DNA of 61,231 nucleotides from the NCBI GenBank assembly GCA_902786205.1, contig CADABQ010000010.1:1-61231 (forward strand), written 5' to 3'. The notes beneath the pieces are model-generated. The model saw only the letters and a list, made by a program, of their open reading frames with translations, was not told the origin of the DNA and did no database searches. A program made the translations under genes and the position numbers. Origin of the DNA: an uncultured Lachnospiraceae bacterium (GTDB lineage: Bacteria > Bacillota > Clostridia > Lachnospirales > Lachnospiraceae). Positions 8,742-18,858 of this stretch are shown one piece after another; positions within the stretch are counted from its first letter, which is position 1, and the number at the start of each line of letters is the position of its first letter.

Positions 8742-9040
8742 TGGCAGATTTGAAATACTATGACGTGATCCTTAAACCAGTTATTACTGAGAAGAGTATG
8801 AGCGCTATGGGCGAAAAGAAGTACACTTTCTTAGTTCATACAGAAGCTACAAAGGCTCAGATTAAAGAAGCTGTAGAAAAGTTATTTGAAGGAACAAAGG
8901 TTGCTAGCGTTAATACCATGAACATGGATGGTAAGAAAAAGAGACGTGGAATGGTTGTTGGTAAGACAGCTAAGAAGAAGAAAGCAATCGTTAAATTAAC
9001 AGCAGAAAGTGCTGATATTGAAATCTTTGAAGGTCTGTAA
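8741..9040 (+). CDS. rplW: 50S ribosomal protein L23
   Basis: 99 residues, usual length. It sits at the tunnel exit and is the docking site of trigger factor and SRP in bacteria. Conserved features include KPVITEKS near the N-terminus and the KKKRRG basic loop. ATG overlaps the rplD stop. The 106-nt gap to rplB has a small GGTT/AACC hairpin and a GC-rich CACGCGTGCGTGCGTG stretch. Confidence 0.96.
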   Translation: MADLKYYDVILKPVITEKSMSAMGEKKYTFLVHTEATKAQIKEAVEKLFEGTKVASVNTMNMDGKKKRRGMVVGKTAKKKKAIVKLTAESADIEIFEGL

Positions 9041-9146
9041 AATTATAGATACAAAGCAAAGAATACTAAGGTTTTTTATAACCGATAAGAATAAAAATTA
9101 AATTGACACGCGTGCGTGCGTGGACAAATCGAAAGGAGTGCGAAAA

Positions 9147-9992
9147 ATGGGAATTAAAAAGTTTAACCCATATACACCTTCCAGAAGAAATATGACCATG
9201 TCTGATTTCGCTGAGATTACAACAGATAAGCCAGAGAAATCATTAACAACTTCATTAAAGAAGAATGCAGGTCGTAATAATCAGGGAAAAATTACAGTAA
9301 GACACCACGGTGGTGGATCTAGAAGAAAATATAGAATTATTGATTTCAAGAGAAAGAAAGACGGTATTCCAGCTGTTGTTAAGACAATCGAATATGATCC
9401 AAACAGAACAGCAAATATCGCTTTGATTTGTTATGCAGATGGAGAAAAGGCTTATATCCTTGCTCCAGTTGGATTAAAGGTTGGACAGACTATTATGAAT
9501 GGTTCAACTGCTGAAATCAGTGTTGGTAACTGCTTACCATTAGCTGATATTCCAGTTGGTACAGAAGTTCACAATATTGAAATGTATCCTGGTAAGGGTG
9601 GACAGTTAGTTCGTTCTGCAGGAAACAGCGCTCAGCTTATGGCGAAAGAAGGTAAGTATGCAACACTTAGGTTACCTTCTGGTGAAATGAGAATGGTACC
9701 AATCATTTGTAGAGCAACTGTTGGACAGGTTGGTAACGCAGATCACGGCTTGATTAATATTGGTAAAGCTGGACGTAAGCGTCACATGGGTATCAGACCT
9801 ACAGTTCGTGGTTCTGTTATGAACCCTAATGACCATCCACACGGTGGTGGTGAAGGAAAGACAGGAATCGGTCGTCCAGGCCCTGTTACTCCTTGGGGTA
9901 AACCAGCTCTTGGTTTGAAGACAAGAAAGAAAAACAAGCAGTCTAATAAGATGATTGTAAGAAGAAGAGATGGTAAAGCGTTAGCTAAATAA
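9147..9992 (+). CDS. rplB: 50S ribosomal protein L2
   Basis: 281 residues, typical. [12 protein letters not shown] and the C-terminal [12 protein letters not shown] loop, with the functionally important His near the peptidyl-transferase centre, are intact. The ATG at 9147 is chosen over 9120 because GAAAGGAG lies 8 nt upstream and the protein then starts [12 protein letters not shown] as in homologues. Confidence 0.97.
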   Translation: MGIKKFNPYTPSRRNMTMSDFAEITTDKPEKSLTTSLKKNAGRNNQGKITVRHHGGGSRRKYRIIDFKRKKDGIPAVVKTIEYDPNRTANIALICYADGEKAYILAPVGLKVGQTIMNGSTAEISVGNCLPLADIPVGTEVHNIEMYPGKGGQLVRSAGNSAQLMAKEGKYATLRLPSGEMRMVPIICRATVGQVGNADHGLINIGKAGRKRHMGIRPTVRGSVMNPNDHPHGGGEGKTGIGRPGPVTPWGKPALGLKTRKKNKQSNKMIVRRRDGKALAK

Positions 9993-10030
9993 TAGAAGTT
10001 TGACACATAGATTGAAGGAGGTTAAAACCT

Positions 10031-10309
10031 ATGGCACGTTCATTAAAGAAGGGACCTTTTGCTGACAAGAGCTTACTTAAGAAAGTAGATGCTTTAAATG
10101 CGGCAAACGATAAACAGGTTATTAAAACTTGGTCACGTCGTTCTACAATTTTCCCATCATTCGTTGGACACACATTTGCTGTTCATGATGGAAGAAGACA
10201 TGTACCTGTATATGTGACAGAAGATATGGTTGGACACAAACTTGGTGAGTTTGTTGCTACAAGAACATATAAGGGTCATGATAAGGACGAAAGAAAAGGA
10301 AGAAAATAA
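10031..10309 (+). CDS. rpsS: 30S ribosomal protein S19
   Basis: 92 residues, usual length. It starts [10 protein letters not shown] and has the conserved [14 protein letters not shown] and GHKLGEF segments; it contacts S13 in the 30S head. GAAGGAGG precedes the start. 38 nt after rplB. Confidence 0.97.
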   Translation: MARSLKKGPFADKSLLKKVDALNAANDKQVIKTWSRRSTIFPSFVGHTFAVHDGRRHVPVYVTEDMVGHKLGEFVATRTYKGHDKDERKGRK

Positions 10310-10354
10310 TTTAAACGGAAATATATTTGAGGAAATTGAAAGGAGGCTTCATCC

Positions 10355-10744
10355 ATGGCTAGAGGACATAGATCCCAGATTAAAAGAGAAAGAAACGAAC
10401 AGAATAAGGATACAAGACCATCAGCTAAGTTATCTTACGCTAGAGTTTCTGTACAGAAAGCTTGTTTCGTTTTAGACGCTATCAGAGGCAAGGATGTAAA
10501 AACAGCACTTGGTATTTTAGCATATAATCCTAGATATGCATCAAGTTTAATTAAGAAGTTATTAGAGTCAGCAATTGCAAATGCTGAGAATAATAATGGA
10601 ATGAACCCAGAAAACCTTTACATTGCAGAGTGTTATGCAAATAAAGGACCAACAATGAAGAGAGTTAAGCCAAGAGCACAGGGTAGAGCTTACAGAATTG
10701 AAAAGAGAATGAGTCATATTACTGTTATTCTTGATGAAAGATAA
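10355..10744 (+). CDS. rplV: 50S ribosomal protein L22
   Basis: 129 residues, slightly longer than many L22 (about 110-115), with a charged N-terminal extension. The beta-hairpin that lines the exit tunnel is present (RVKPRAQGRAYRIEKR). Mutations in this loop give macrolide resistance in other species; none is obvious by eye. AAAGGAGG upstream. Confidence 0.96.
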   Translation: MARGHRSQIKRERNEQNKDTRPSAKLSYARVSVQKACFVLDAIRGKDVKTALGILAYNPRYASSLIKKLLESAIANAENNNGMNPENLYIAECYANKGPTMKRVKPRAQGRAYRIEKRMSHITVILDER

Positions 10745-10755
10745 GGAGGTAAATC

Positions 10756-11415
10756 ATGGGACAGAAAGTCAATCCTCATGGGTTAAGAGTCGGAGTTATT
10801 AAAGACTGGGACTCAAGATGGTATGCAGAAGATGATTTTGCAGATTGTTTAGTAGAAGATTATAACATTAGAAAATTCTTGAAAAAGAGATTATATAGTG
10901 CAGGTATTTCTAAGATTGAGATTGAAAGATCTGCTGACCGCGTTAAGATTATCGTTTACACAGCTAAGCCTGGTGTAGTAATCGGTAAGGGTGGTTCTGA
11001 AATCGAAAAGCTTAAGACTGAGTTAGTTAAGTTCACAGACAAGAAGCTTATGGTTGATATCAAGGAAGTTAAGAAACCAGATATGAATGCACAGCTTGTT
11101 GCTGAAAACATTGCAACACAGTTAGAAAATCGTATTCCTTTCAGACGTGCAATGAAGTCTACAATGGGTAGAGCAAGAAAAGCAGGAGCAAAGGGTATTA
11201 AGACAGCTGTTTCTGGTCGTCTTGGTGGTGCTGATATGGCTCGTACAGAGTTCTATAGTGAAGGAACAATTCCTTTGCAGACATTACGTGCAGATATCGA
11301 TTATGGATTTGCAGAAGCTGATACAACTTATGGTAAGATGGGCGTAAAAGTTTGGATTTACCAGGGTGAAGTACTTCCAACAAAAGAAGGAAAAAAGGAA
11401 GGGAGCGATAAATAA
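10756..11415 (+). CDS. rpsC: 30S ribosomal protein S3
   Basis: 219 residues, normal. Starts [14 protein letters not shown]. The KH RNA-binding motif is visible at [14 protein letters not shown] (about residues 75-88). The last base of its stop codon is the first base of the rplP start, implying translational coupling. Confidence 0.97.
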   Translation: MGQKVNPHGLRVGVIKDWDSRWYAEDDFADCLVEDYNIRKFLKKRLYSAGISKIEIERSADRVKIIVYTAKPGVVIGKGGSEIEKLKTELVKFTDKKLMVDIKEVKKPDMNAQLVAENIATQLENRIPFRRAMKSTMGRARKAGAKGIKTAVSGRLGGADMARTEFYSEGTIPLQTLRADIDYGFAEADTTYGKMGVKVWIYQGEVLPTKEGKKEGSDK

Positions 11416-11852
11416 TGTTAATGCCTAAGAGAGTAAAGCATCGTAAGGAGTTCCGTGGTACTATGCGTGGTAAGGCTACTAGAGGAAATAAGATTTCCAA
11501 TGGTGAGTACGGTATTGTAGCTTTAGAGCCGGCATGGATTAAATCAAATCAGATTGAAGCTGCCCGTATTGCGATGACTCGTTATATGAAGCGTGGTGGT
11601 AAGGTATGGATTAAGATTTTCCCTAACAAACCTGTTACACATAAGCCTCTTGAGGTTCGTATGGGTAAAGGTAAGGGTAACTTGGAATGTTGGGTAGCAG
11701 TAGTTAAACCTGGACGTGTATTATTTGAGGTAGCTGGTGTACCTGAGGAAGTAGCTAGAGAAGCATTGAGACTTGCAACACATAAGTTACCAGTTAAATG
11801 TAAGGTTGTTTCTCGTGCAGACTTAGAAGGAGGTGCTGGCAGTGAAGAGTAA
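11415..11852 (+). CDS. rplP: 50S ribosomal protein L16
   Basis: 145 residues, usual length, starting [15 protein letters not shown] as in homologues. The first ATG is used because it matches the family N-terminus. L16 organises the tRNA-binding region of the 50S. Its 3' end overlaps rpmC by 11 nt, and the rpmC ribosome-binding site lies within it. Confidence 0.97.
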   Translation: MLMPKRVKHRKEFRGTMRGKATRGNKISNGEYGIVALEPAWIKSNQIEAARIAMTRYMKRGGKVWIKIFPNKPVTHKPLEVRMGKGKGNLECWVAVVKPGRVLFEVAGVPEEVAREALRLATHKLPVKCKVVSRADLEGGAGSEE

Positions 11853-12051
11853 GAAATTTGTAGAAGATTTACAGAACAAGTCAGTAGCTGAGTTGAATGA
11901 CGAATTAGTAGCTGCAAAAAAGGAACTTTTCAACTTGAGATTCCAGAACGCAACAAATCAATTAGACAATACAAGCAGAATTAAAGAAGTTAGAAAGAAT
12001 ATCGCAAGAATTCAGACTGTAATTACTGCACAGGCTAAGGTTGCTAAATAA
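11842..12051 (+). CDS. rpmC: 50S ribosomal protein L29
   Basis: 69 residues with a GTG start at 11842, giving [10 protein letters not shown]. The in-frame GTG at 11833 is part of the AAGGAGG ribosome-binding site and is rejected. The helical KELFNLRFQ and RIARIQT core is typical of L29, which sits by the tunnel exit. Overlaps rplP. Confidence 0.94.
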   Translation: MKSKKFVEDLQNKSVAELNDELVAAKKELFNLRFQNATNQLDNTSRIKEVRKNIARIQTVITAQAKVAK

Positions 12052-12097
12052 TGACCTGCTAATATAATAGTAGGAATTTTAGAAAGGAGATATTGTT

Positions 12098-12352
12098 GTG
12101 GAAAGAAATTTGAGAAAGACTCGTACTGGAAAAGTACTTAGTAATAAAATGGACAAAACAATTGTTGTTGCTGTCGTTGATAATGTAAAGCATCCTCTTT
12201 ACAACAAGATCGTTAAGAGAACTTACAAATTAAAGGCTCATGATGAAAACAACGAGTGTAACATTGGCGATAGAGTTAAAGTAATGGAAACAAGACCATT
12301 GTCTAAAGACAAGAGATGGAGACTTGTAGAAATTATTGAAAAGGCAAAATAA
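12098..12352 (+). CDS. rpsQ: 30S ribosomal protein S17
   Basis: 84 residues, usual length, GTG start preceded by AAAGGAGA. S17 OB-fold hallmarks: [19 protein letters not shown] and the C-terminal [11 protein letters not shown]. An early assembly protein of the 30S body. Confidence 0.96.
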   Translation: MERNLRKTRTGKVLSNKMDKTIVVAVVDNVKHPLYNKIVKRTYKLKAHDENNECNIGDRVKVMETRPLSKDKRWRLVEIIEKAK

Positions 12353-12392
12353 TTTTGCACATTTGAATTAATTATTCGAAAGGAGTATTGAC

Positions 12393-12761
12393 ATGATCCA
12401 ACAAGAATCAAGACTTAAAGTTGCTGACAATACTGGTGCAAAAGAATTACTTTGCATCCGTGTATTAGGCGGTTCAACTAGAAGATATGCGAATATTGGT
12501 GACGTAATTGTTGCTACGGTCAAAGATGCAACACCTGGTGGAGTTGTAAAAAAAGGTGACGTTGTTAAAGCAGTTGTTGTTCGTACTGTTAAGGGCGCAC
12601 GTCGTAAAGACGGTTCTTATATTAAGTTTGATGAAAACGCAGCTGTAATTATTAAAGATGATAAGAACCCTAGAGGAACTCGTATTTTTGGACCTGTTGC
12701 TAGAGAGTTAAGAGAAAAACAGTTCATGAAAATCGTTTCATTAGCACCAGAAGTATTGTAA
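12393..12761 (+). CDS. rplN: 50S ribosomal protein L14
   Basis: 122 residues, the near-invariant L14 length. Starts [16 protein letters not shown], the family signature, and keeps the [13 protein letters not shown] segment that bridges to 16S rRNA helix 14. GAAAGGAG upstream. rplX follows after 13 nt. Confidence 0.97.
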   Translation: MIQQESRLKVADNTGAKELLCIRVLGGSTRRYANIGDVIVATVKDATPGGVVKKGDVVKAVVVRTVKGARRKDGSYIKFDENAAVIIKDDKNPRGTRIFGPVARELREKQFMKIVSLAPEVL

Positions 12762-12774
12762 GGAGGTGTCGAGA

Positions 12775-13080
12775 GTGGCAACTAGTAAGATTAAAAAAGG
12801 TGACCAGGTTATCGTTATTGCTGGAAAGAATAAAGGTAGTCAGGGAAAAGTTAAGAGCGTAAAGAATGGTAAGGTCTTAGTTGAAGGCGTTAATAATGTT
12901 ACAAAGCATGCTAAACCAAGTCAGGCTAATCCTAATGGTGGTATCGTAAAGATGGAAGCACCAATTGATATTTCGAATGTAATGTACTTGAGCAAAGGAA
13001 AACCTTCAAGAATTGGTTTTGAAATCAAAGATGGTAAAAAGGTTCGTGTTGCAAAAGCTACAAACGAAGTGATTGACTAA
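12775..13080 (+). CDS. rplX: 50S ribosomal protein L24
   Basis: 101 residues with a GTG start at 12775 ([10 protein letters not shown]). The GTG at 12766 overlaps AAGGAGG, so the later one is chosen. The KOW motif is visible at [20 protein letters not shown] (residues 6-25). L24 initiates 50S assembly in other bacteria. Confidence 0.95.
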   Translation: MATSKIKKGDQVIVIAGKNKGSQGKVKSVKNGKVLVEGVNNVTKHAKPSQANPNGGIVKMEAPIDISNVMYLSKGKPSRIGFEIKDGKKVRVAKATNEVID

Positions 13081-13103
13081 TTTAGGAAAGGAGGTCCAAT
13101 ACG

Positions 13104-13646
13104 TTGGCTAGTAGATTAAAAGAAACATATAAAAATGAGATCGTTGATGGTATGGTAAAGAAGTTCGGTTATAAGAACATTATGGAAGTACCAAAATTAG
13201 ATAAAATCGTTATTAACATGGGTGTTGGAGAAGCAAAGGATAATGCAAAGGTTCTTGAAACAGCAGTTCGTGATCTTGAAACTATTTCAGGTCAGAAGGC
13301 TGTATTAACAAGAGCAAAGAAATCTGTTGCTAACTTCAAAATCAGAGAAGGTATGCCAATTGGTTGTAAAGTTACTTTAAGAGGAGATAAGATGTATGAG
13401 TTCGCTGATCGTCTTATTAACTTAGCATTACCTCGAGTACGTGACTTTAGAGGTGTAAACCCTAACGCATTTGATGGTAGAGGAAACTATGCACTTGGTA
13501 TCAAAGAACAGTTAATCTTCCCTGAAATCGAATTTGATAAGGTTGATAAGGTAAGAGGTATGGATGTAATCTTTGTTACAACTGCAAAAACAGACGAAGA
13601 GGCTCGTGAATTATTAGCACAGTTCGGTATGCCATTCAAAAAATAG
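13104..13646 (+). CDS. rplE: 50S ribosomal protein L5
   Basis: 180 residues, usual length. The start codon is TTG (13104), 9 nt after AAAGGAGG, a rarer start that may lower initiation slightly. Typical segments are VINMGVGEA and [17 protein letters not shown]5 binds 5S rRNA and contacts P-site tRNA. Confidence 0.96.
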   Translation: MASRLKETYKNEIVDGMVKKFGYKNIMEVPKLDKIVINMGVGEAKDNAKVLETAVRDLETISGQKAVLTRAKKSVANFKIREGMPIGCKVTLRGDKMYEFADRLINLALPRVRDFRGVNPNAFDGRGNYALGIKEQLIFPEIEFDKVDKVRGMDVIFVTTAKTDEEARELLAQFGMPFKK

Positions 13647-13661
13647 TTAGGAGGGAAATTC

Positions 13662-13847
13662 ATGGCTAAGACATCAATGAAGGTTAAGCAGCAACGTCCT
13701 GCTAAGTTCTCTACAAGAGAATATAGCCGTTGTAGAATTTGTGGTCGTCCACATGCATATTTGAGAAAATACGGAATTTGCAGAATTTGCTTCCGTGAGT
13801 TAGCATACAAAGGACAGATCCCTGGTGTTAAGAAAGCAAGTTGGTAG
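13662..13847 (+). CDS. rpsZ: 30S ribosomal protein S14, zinc-binding type
   Basis: 61 residues, the short C+ form of S14 with an intact zinc site: [20 protein letters not shown] holds two CxxC pairs. Zinc-free paralogues, where present, are encoded elsewhere and induced under zinc starvation. 15 nt after rplE. A 104-nt structured spacer separates it from rpsH. Confidence 0.96.
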   Translation: MAKTSMKVKQQRPAKFSTREYSRCRICGRPHAYLRKYGICRICFRELAYKGQIPGVKKASW

Positions 13848-13951
13848 AATATACAGAGTCTCAGAGACCAGCATAACGAAAGTTATGCCGGTTCAATGAG
13901 CCGTTGGGAAAACGCGAAAGTTTTCTAGTTTTTATAAGGAGGCAAAATCAC
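13848..13951 (+). promoter_or_regulatory. Structured spacer rpsZ-rpsH
   Basis: It contains GCATAAC-GAAA-GTTATGC, a 7-bp stem closed by a GNRA tetraloop, and a second hairpin GAAAAC/GTTTTC around GCGAAA. No T-tract. The compact GNRA hairpins in front of rpsH suggest a protein-binding regulatory element, possibly for S8, which autoregulates spc in E. coli. That link is inference. Confidence 0.45.
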
Positions 13952-14353
13952 ATGACAATGAGCGATCCAATCGCAGATATGCTTACAAGAATTCGTAATG
14001 CAAATACTGCTAAACATGATACAGTAGATGTACCTGCTTCAAAAATGAAGATAGCTATTGCTGAAATCCTTTTAAAAGAGGGTTACATCAAGAAGTTTGA
14101 TATTGAAGAGGTTGGTGGCTTCAAATCTATTCATATAACATTAAAATATGGTAAGGATAAGAACGAAAAGATTATTACTGGTTTAAAGAGAATTTCTAAG
14201 CCAGGTCTTCGTGTGTATGCAAATGTTGAAGAACTTCCTAGAGTACTTGGTGGTCTTGGAGTTGCAATCATTTCTACAAATAAGGGTGTTTTAACGGATA
14301 AGGAAGCTAGAAAAGCAAATGTTGGTGGAGAAGTATTAGCATTCGTTTGGTAA
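13952..14353 (+). CDS. rpsH: 30S ribosomal protein S8
   Basis: 133 residues, normal. Starts [17 protein letters not shown]. The frame is open from 13904, but AAGGAGG sits just before 13952 and homologues start there. The C-terminal GGEVLAFVW ending is the conserved rRNA-binding face (helix 21). Confidence 0.97.
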   Translation: MTMSDPIADMLTRIRNANTAKHDTVDVPASKMKIAIAEILLKEGYIKKFDIEEVGGFKSIHITLKYGKDKNEKIITGLKRISKPGLRVYANVEELPRVLGGLGVAIISTNKGVLTDKEARKANVGGEVLAFVW

Positions 14354-14393
14354 GATAAATAATAAATATTAGAATATTTTAGGAGGTGCGGGC

Positions 14394-14936
14394 ATGTCAC
14401 GTATAGGAAAAATGCCTATCGCGGTACCAGCTGGTGTAACAGTTGATATTGCAGAAAATAATAAAGTGACTGTAAAAGGTCCTAAGGGAACACTTGAGAG
14501 AGTGTTACCTTCAGAGATGACAATTAAATTAGAAGGTTCTGAAATTGTTGTTACTAGACCTAATGATTTAAAGAAAATGAAAAGCTTACACGGATTAACA
14601 AGAACATTAATCTTTAACATGATTGTTGGTGTAACAGATGGTTATGAAAAGGTTCTTGAAGTTAACGGTGTTGGATATAGAGCTGCTAAGAAGGGTAAGG
14701 TATTAACATTATCCCTTGGTTATTCTCATCCAGTTGAGATGGAAGATCCAGAAGGTATCGAAACTGTTCTTGATGGTCAGAATAAGATCATCGTTAAGGG
14801 TATCGATAAGGAAAAGGTTGGCCAGTATGCTGCTGAAATCAGAGAAAAGAGAGCACCAGAACCTTATAAGGGTAAGGGTATTAAGTATGCTGATGAAGTA
14901 ATCAGACGTAAAGTTGGTAAGACTGGTAAGAAATAA
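14394..14936 (+). CDS. rplF: 50S ribosomal protein L6
   Basis: 180 residues, usual length. Starts MSRIGKMPI and ends with the conserved [19 protein letters not shown] stretch. L6 has two similar domains that contact the sarcin-ricin loop. AGGAGGTG precedes the ATG. Confidence 0.97.
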   Translation: MSRIGKMPIAVPAGVTVDIAENNKVTVKGPKGTLERVLPSEMTIKLEGSEIVVTRPNDLKKMKSLHGLTRTLIFNMIVGVTDGYEKVLEVNGVGYRAAKKGKVLTLSLGYSHPVEMEDPEGIETVLDGQNKIIVKGIDKEKVGQYAAEIREKRAPEPYKGKGIKYADEVIRRKVGKTGKK

Positions 14937-14955
14937 TTAAAGGAGTGAAAACAGA

Positions 14956-15324
14956 ATGGTTAGTAAAGAAGCAAGAAGCAAAGTTCGCGTTAATAAACAT
15001 AGAAGATTACGTAATCGTTTTGCTGGTACAGCAGAAAGACCACGTTTAGCTGTATTCAGAAGTAATAATCATATGTATGCTCAAATTATTGACGATACAG
15101 TTGGTAATACCTTAGTTTCAGCATCTACTCTTGAAAAAGATGTTAAGGCTGAATTAGAAAAGACTAATGACGTTGCTGCAGCAGCATATGTAGGTAAAGT
15201 AATCGCTGAAAAGGCAAAAGCTAAAGGAATCAACACTGTTGTATTTGACAGAGGAGGATTTATTTATCAAGGTAAGGTAAAAGCTTTAGCAGATGCAGCA
15301 AGAGAAGCAGGTCTAGAATTCTAA
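14956..15324 (+). CDS. rplR: 50S ribosomal protein L18
   Basis: 122 residues, usual. The basic N-terminal tail ([12 protein letters not shown]) and the [12 protein letters not shown] motif are typical of L18, which carries 5S rRNA. C-terminal [11 protein letters not shown] ending conserved. 19 nt after rplF. Confidence 0.96.
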   Translation: MVSKEARSKVRVNKHRRLRNRFAGTAERPRLAVFRSNNHMYAQIIDDTVGNTLVSASTLEKDVKAELEKTNDVAAAAYVGKVIAEKAKAKGINTVVFDRGGFIYQGKVKALADAAREAGLEF

Positions 15325-15340
15325 GCAAGGAGGAGAATAC

Positions 15341-15850
15341 ATGAAACGTACAATCGTTGATGCTAGTCAGTTAGAATTAGAAGATAACGTTGTAACTATT
15401 AAGCGTGTAACAAAAGTAGTAAAAGGTGGACGTAACATGAGATTTACTGCTTTGGTTGTTGTTGGAGACAAGAACGGACACGTTGGTGCAGGTTTAGGTA
15501 AGGCTACAGAAATCCCAGAAGCTATTCGTAAGGGTAAAGAAGCAGCCGTTAAGAATTTAATCGAGCTACCTATGGATGAAAATGGTAGTGTACCACATGA
15601 CTTCCTAGGAAAGTTTGGCAGTGCTCAGGTATTGTTAAAGCGTTCCCCAGAAGGTACTGGTATTATCGCTGGTGGTCCAGCTCGTTCTGTATTGGAATTA
15701 GCAGGATTCAAGAATATCCGTACAAAGTCATTGGGTTCTAATAATAAACAGAATGTTGTACTTGCAACAATCGAAGGTTTGAGAAGCTTAAAGACTCCAG
15801 AAGAAGTTGCAAAACTTCGTGGAATTTCAGTGGATCAGTTGTTTAATTAG
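15341..15850 (+). CDS. rpsE: 30S ribosomal protein S5
   Basis: 169 residues, normal. The dsRBD-like motif is [20 protein letters not shown], followed by the second domain with [19 protein letters not shown]5 affects decoding accuracy and is the spectinomycin target loop in other bacteria. GGAGG is at the expected spacing. A 146-nt spacer follows. Confidence 0.97.
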   Translation: MKRTIVDASQLELEDNVVTIKRVTKVVKGGRNMRFTALVVVGDKNGHVGAGLGKATEIPEAIRKGKEAAVKNLIELPMDENGSVPHDFLGKFGSAQVLLKRSPEGTGIIAGGPARSVLELAGFKNIRTKSLGSNNKQNVVLATIEGLRSLKTPEEVAKLRGISVDQLFN

Positions 15851-15996
15851 AATTAAGTAACCGGTAACGCAGTGGATGCCAGGCATGTAAGACATGCTTG
15901 GTTGATGCAGCGTAATCAGTCAGGGGACTGACAGATTGATAGTAGTATGCAAAGTAGAAGATATTCTATATCAGATGTGCAGAAAAGAGGTTTAAA
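15851..15996 (+). promoter_or_regulatory. Structured spacer rpsE-rpmD
   Basis: A 146-nt non-coding spacer inside the spc operon. It contains hairpins GGCATG/CATGCT (near 15891-15909) and GTCAG/CTGAC around GGGGA (near 15918-15932). No T-tract and no clear promoter. Possibly regulatory; function unknown. Confidence 0.35.
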
Positions 15997-16179
15997 ATGG
16001 CAAATAAATTAAAAGTTACATTAGTAAAATCACCAATCGGTGCTATTCCTAAGCAGAGAGCTACAGTTGAAGCTTTAGGTCTTAAGAAAATGCATAAGAC
16101 AGTTGAATTACCTGATAATGAAGCTGTTAGAGGTATGGTTTGGCATGTAAGACATTTAGTTAAGGTAGAGGAAATCTAA
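15997..16179 (+). CDS. rpmD: 50S ribosomal protein L30
   Basis: 60 residues, usual for bacterial L30. Starts MANKLKVTLVKSPIG and ends VRHLVKVEEI, both family hallmarks. Its ribosome-binding site (AAAAGAGG) is weaker than that of its neighbours, and it follows a long structured spacer. Confidence 0.95.
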   Translation: MANKLKVTLVKSPIGAIPKQRATVEALGLKKMHKTVELPDNEAVRGMVWHVRHLVKVEEI

Positions 16180-16206
16180 TAGAAATAGAAAAGGGAGGTG
16201 CATGTA

Positions 16207-16647
16207 ATGAATTTATCAGAATTAAGACCAGCAGAAGGTTCTAAGCACAGTGATACTTTTAGAAGAGGCCGTGGACATGGTTCAGGAAATGGTAAGACTG
16301 CTGGTAAGGGACATAAAGGTCAGAAGGCTCGTTCAGGAGCACCAAGACCAGGTTTTGAAGGTGGACAGATGCCTTTATACAGAAGACTTCCTAAGAGAGG
16401 TTTTTCTTGTAGAAATACAAAAGAAATCGTTGCTATCAATGTTGATGTTTTAAATCGTTTTGATGACGGTGCAGTTGTAACTGTAGAAGCATTACTTGAT
16501 GCAGGCGTAATTAAGAATCCAAAAGATGGAGTAAAAATTCTTGGAAATGGAGAATTAACTAAGAAGCTTGAAGTTAAAGTTAATGCATTTAGTGCATCAG
16601 CTGTAGAAAAAATTCAGGCTCTTGGTGGAAAAGCAGAGGTGATTTAA
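16207..16647 (+). CDS. rplO: 50S ribosomal protein L15
   Basis: 146 residues, normal. Starts [13 protein letters not shown]. The long glycine/basic N-terminal extension ([20 protein letters not shown]) threads into 23S rRNA. An in-frame GTG at 16198 overlaps GGGAGG and is rejected. secY starts one base after the stop. Confidence 0.97.
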   Translation: MNLSELRPAEGSKHSDTFRRGRGHGSGNGKTAGKGHKGQKARSGAPRPGFEGGQMPLYRRLPKRGFSCRNTKEIVAINVDVLNRFDDGAVVTVEALLDAGVIKNPKDGVKILGNGELTKKLEVKVNAFSASAVEKIQALGGKAEVI

Positions 16648-16648
16648 T

Positions 16649-17986
16649 ATGTTAAAAAAATTCCGTGATGCTTTAAAAGTTAAAGATATTAGGAATAAAA
16701 TCATATACACCTTTTTTGCTCTTATAATTGTAAGAATAGGTAGTCAACTTCCTATTCCAGGCGTAAACAGAAATTATTTCTCAAGTTGGTTTGATCAACA
16801 AAGTGCATTAAGTTTTTTTGATGCGATGACTGGTGGATCTTTTTCCACCATGTCAGTTTTTGCACTTAGTATTACTCCATACATTACATCTTCAATTATT
16901 ATGCAATTGCTTACAATTGCAATTCCTCGTTTAGAAGAATTACAAAAAGATGGCGAAGAAGGTAGAAAAAAGATTAATGAATGGACACGTTATGTAGCAG
17001 TTATTCTTTCTATTATGGAAAGTGCGGCAATGGCAATTGGTTTCGGAAACCAAGGATACTTTGAAGATGGATTTGATTTACAAGCCGTTATCATTAGTGT
17101 GGTTGCTTTGACAGCTGGTGCTACATTCTTAATGTGGTTAGGTGAAAGAATTACTGAGAAAGGTGTCGGAAACGGTATTTCAATTATTTTATTAATTAAT
17201 ATTCTTTCTAGAATACCAGAAGATTTGTTGTCACTTTATAATAAATTTGTAAAGAGCGCAACAAGTTATGGTGGAAAAGCAGTTGCAGCAGTACTTATTA
17301 TTGCAATTTTAGTTGCATTAGTTTTATTTATTGTTGTTTTATCTGATGCGGAAAGAAGAATTTCTGTTCAGTATGCAAAAAAATTACAAGGAAGAAAGAT
17401 GGTGGGAGGACAATCCTCACACATTCCATTGAAAGTAAATACAGCGGGTGTTATTCCTGTTATTTTTGCTGGTTCATTGTTATCATTCCCAATTGTAATT
17501 GCTAGTTTCTTTGGTATTCGACCACAGTCTGGTGATGATGCAACTTTATTCCAGAAATTTTTAAAGGTTTGCAACCAGAGTGATTGGTTTAATGTAAGTA
17601 ATATTTATGAATTTAAATATACTTTAGGAATGTTAGTGTATATCCTGTTAATTGTATTCTTTGCATATTTTTACACTTCAGTTACATTTAATCCAATTGA
17701 AGTTGCAAATAATATGAAAAAGCAGGGTGGATTTATTCCAGGTATTCGTCCTGGTAAACCAACTACAGACTATTTAACTAAAGTATTAAATTATGTAATT
17801 TTCATCGGAGCGGTAGGATTAACAATTGTTGCGATTTTACCAATTATATTCTCTGGAGCTTTTGGTGCGAATGTTTCATTTGGTGGTACATCATTAATCA
17901 TTATTGTTGGTGTTGTACTTGAAACAATCAAACAGATTGATTCACAGATGCTTGTTCGTCATTATAGAGGATTCTTAGGAGAATAA
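16649..17986 (+). CDS. secY: Protein translocase subunit SecY
   Basis: 445 residues with ten expected transmembrane helices, the channel of the Sec translocon in the cytoplasmic membrane. Conserved signatures seen are GSQLPIPGVN near the start, SITPYITSSIIMQL, and GIRPGKPT in the large C5-type loop. It is in the usual place after rplO and is one base from it, so probably translationally coupled. Codon use is more ordinary than that of the flanking ribosomal genes. A strong terminator follows. Confidence 0.97.
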   Translation: MLKKFRDALKVKDIRNKIIYTFFALIIVRIGSQLPIPGVNRNYFSSWFDQQSALSFFDAMTGGSFSTMSVFALSITPYITSSIIMQLLTIAIPRLEELQKDGEEGRKKINEWTRYVAVILSIMESAAMAIGFGNQGYFEDGFDLQAVIISVVALTAGATFLMWLGERITEKGVGNGISIILLINILSRIPEDLLSLYNKFVKSATSYGGKAVAAVLIIAILVALVLFIVVLSDAERRISVQYAKKLQGRKMVGGQSSHIPLKVNTAGVIPVIFAGSLLSFPIVIASFFGIRPQSGDDATLFQKFLKVCNQSDWFNVSNIYEFKYTLGMLVYILLIVFFAYFYTSVTFNPIEVANNMKKQGGFIPGIRPGKPTTDYLTKVLNYVIFIGAVGLTIVAILPIIFSGAFGANVSFGGTSLIIIVGVVLETIKQIDSQMLVRHYRGFLGE

Positions 17987-17998
17987 GTTTCGATTTTC

Positions 17999-18037
17999 TT
18001 TAGCTGTAGTTGCGTGCAACTACAGCTAAATTTGTTT
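17999..18037 (+). terminator. Terminator after secY
   Basis: A perfect 15-bp stem TTTAGCTGTAGTTGC/GCAACTACAGCTAAA (17999-18013, 18016-18030) with a 2-nt loop, then TTTGTTTTT. It ends the spc transcript. The remaining gap to adk (18038-18211) is AT-rich with a possible -10 TATAAT at 18150-18155 but no good -35. Confidence 0.9.
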
Positions 18038-18211
18038 TTCATTGTTTGAATACAGGTAAGGTTAATCCGATTAAGGTTTGTTTTGAATGAATACTGCATT
18101 CATTTCCCTAAAGTGTATATCATAGAATAAAGAATAGAGTTATAAAAAGTATAATATAGTGCAATGTTTTAAAGAAAGGTCTTTCTAAAACGGAAGAATA
18201 AGGTGAGCAAT

Positions 18212-18856
18212 ATGAAGATTATTATGTTAGGTGCACCTGGTGCAGGAAAAGGAACACAGGCAAAGAAGATTGCTGAGAAATATAATATTCCACACATTTC
18301 AACTGGTGATATTTTTAGAGCAAACATTAAAAATGGTACAGAACTTGGAAAGAAAGCTAAGACATATATGGATCAGGGAGCACTTGTTCCAGATGAGTTA
18401 GTAGTTGATTTAGTTGTAGACCGTGTGGCACAGGATGATGCTAAAAACGGATTTGTTTTAGATGGTTTTCCAAGAACAATTCCACAGGCAGAAGCATTAG
18501 ATGCAGCATTGTCAAAAATTAATGATAAAGTTGACTATGCAATTGATGTGGACGTTCCAGATGAAAACATTATTAATCGTATGTCTGGAAGAAGAGCCTG
18601 TGTAGCATGTGGCGGAACTTACCATATTGTATATAATCCAACAAAAACAGAAGGTATCTGTGATGCATGTGGTGGAAAGTTAATTTTAAGAGATGATGAT
18701 CAGCCTGAAACGGTAAAAAATCGTTTAAAAGTATATCATGAGCAAACACAGCCATTAATTGAGTATTATTCTAAAAAAGGAATTTTAAAATCAGTGGATG
18801 GTACACAGGATATGGCAGAGGTATTCCAATGCATCGTAGATATTCTTGAGGTGTAA
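18212..18856 (+). CDS. adk: Adenylate kinase
   Basis: 214 residues, the long form typical of Gram-positives. It catalyses ATP + AMP to 2 ADP in the cytoplasm. The P-loop GAPGAGKGT is at residues 7-15. The LID holds a structural zinc site, CVACGGTYH...CDACGG. The ATG at 18212 is chosen over GTG 18203, which lies in the AAGGTGAG ribosome-binding site. Two bases from map, so one operon. Confidence 0.97.
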   Translation: MKIIMLGAPGAGKGTQAKKIAEKYNIPHISTGDIFRANIKNGTELGKKAKTYMDQGALVPDELVVDLVVDRVAQDDAKNGFVLDGFPRTIPQAEALDAALSKINDKVDYAIDVDVPDENIINRMSGRRACVACGGTYHIVYNPTKTEGICDACGGKLILRDDDQPETVKNRLKVYHEQTQPLIEYYSKKGILKSVDGTQDMAEVFQCIVDILEV

Positions 18857-18858
18857 TT

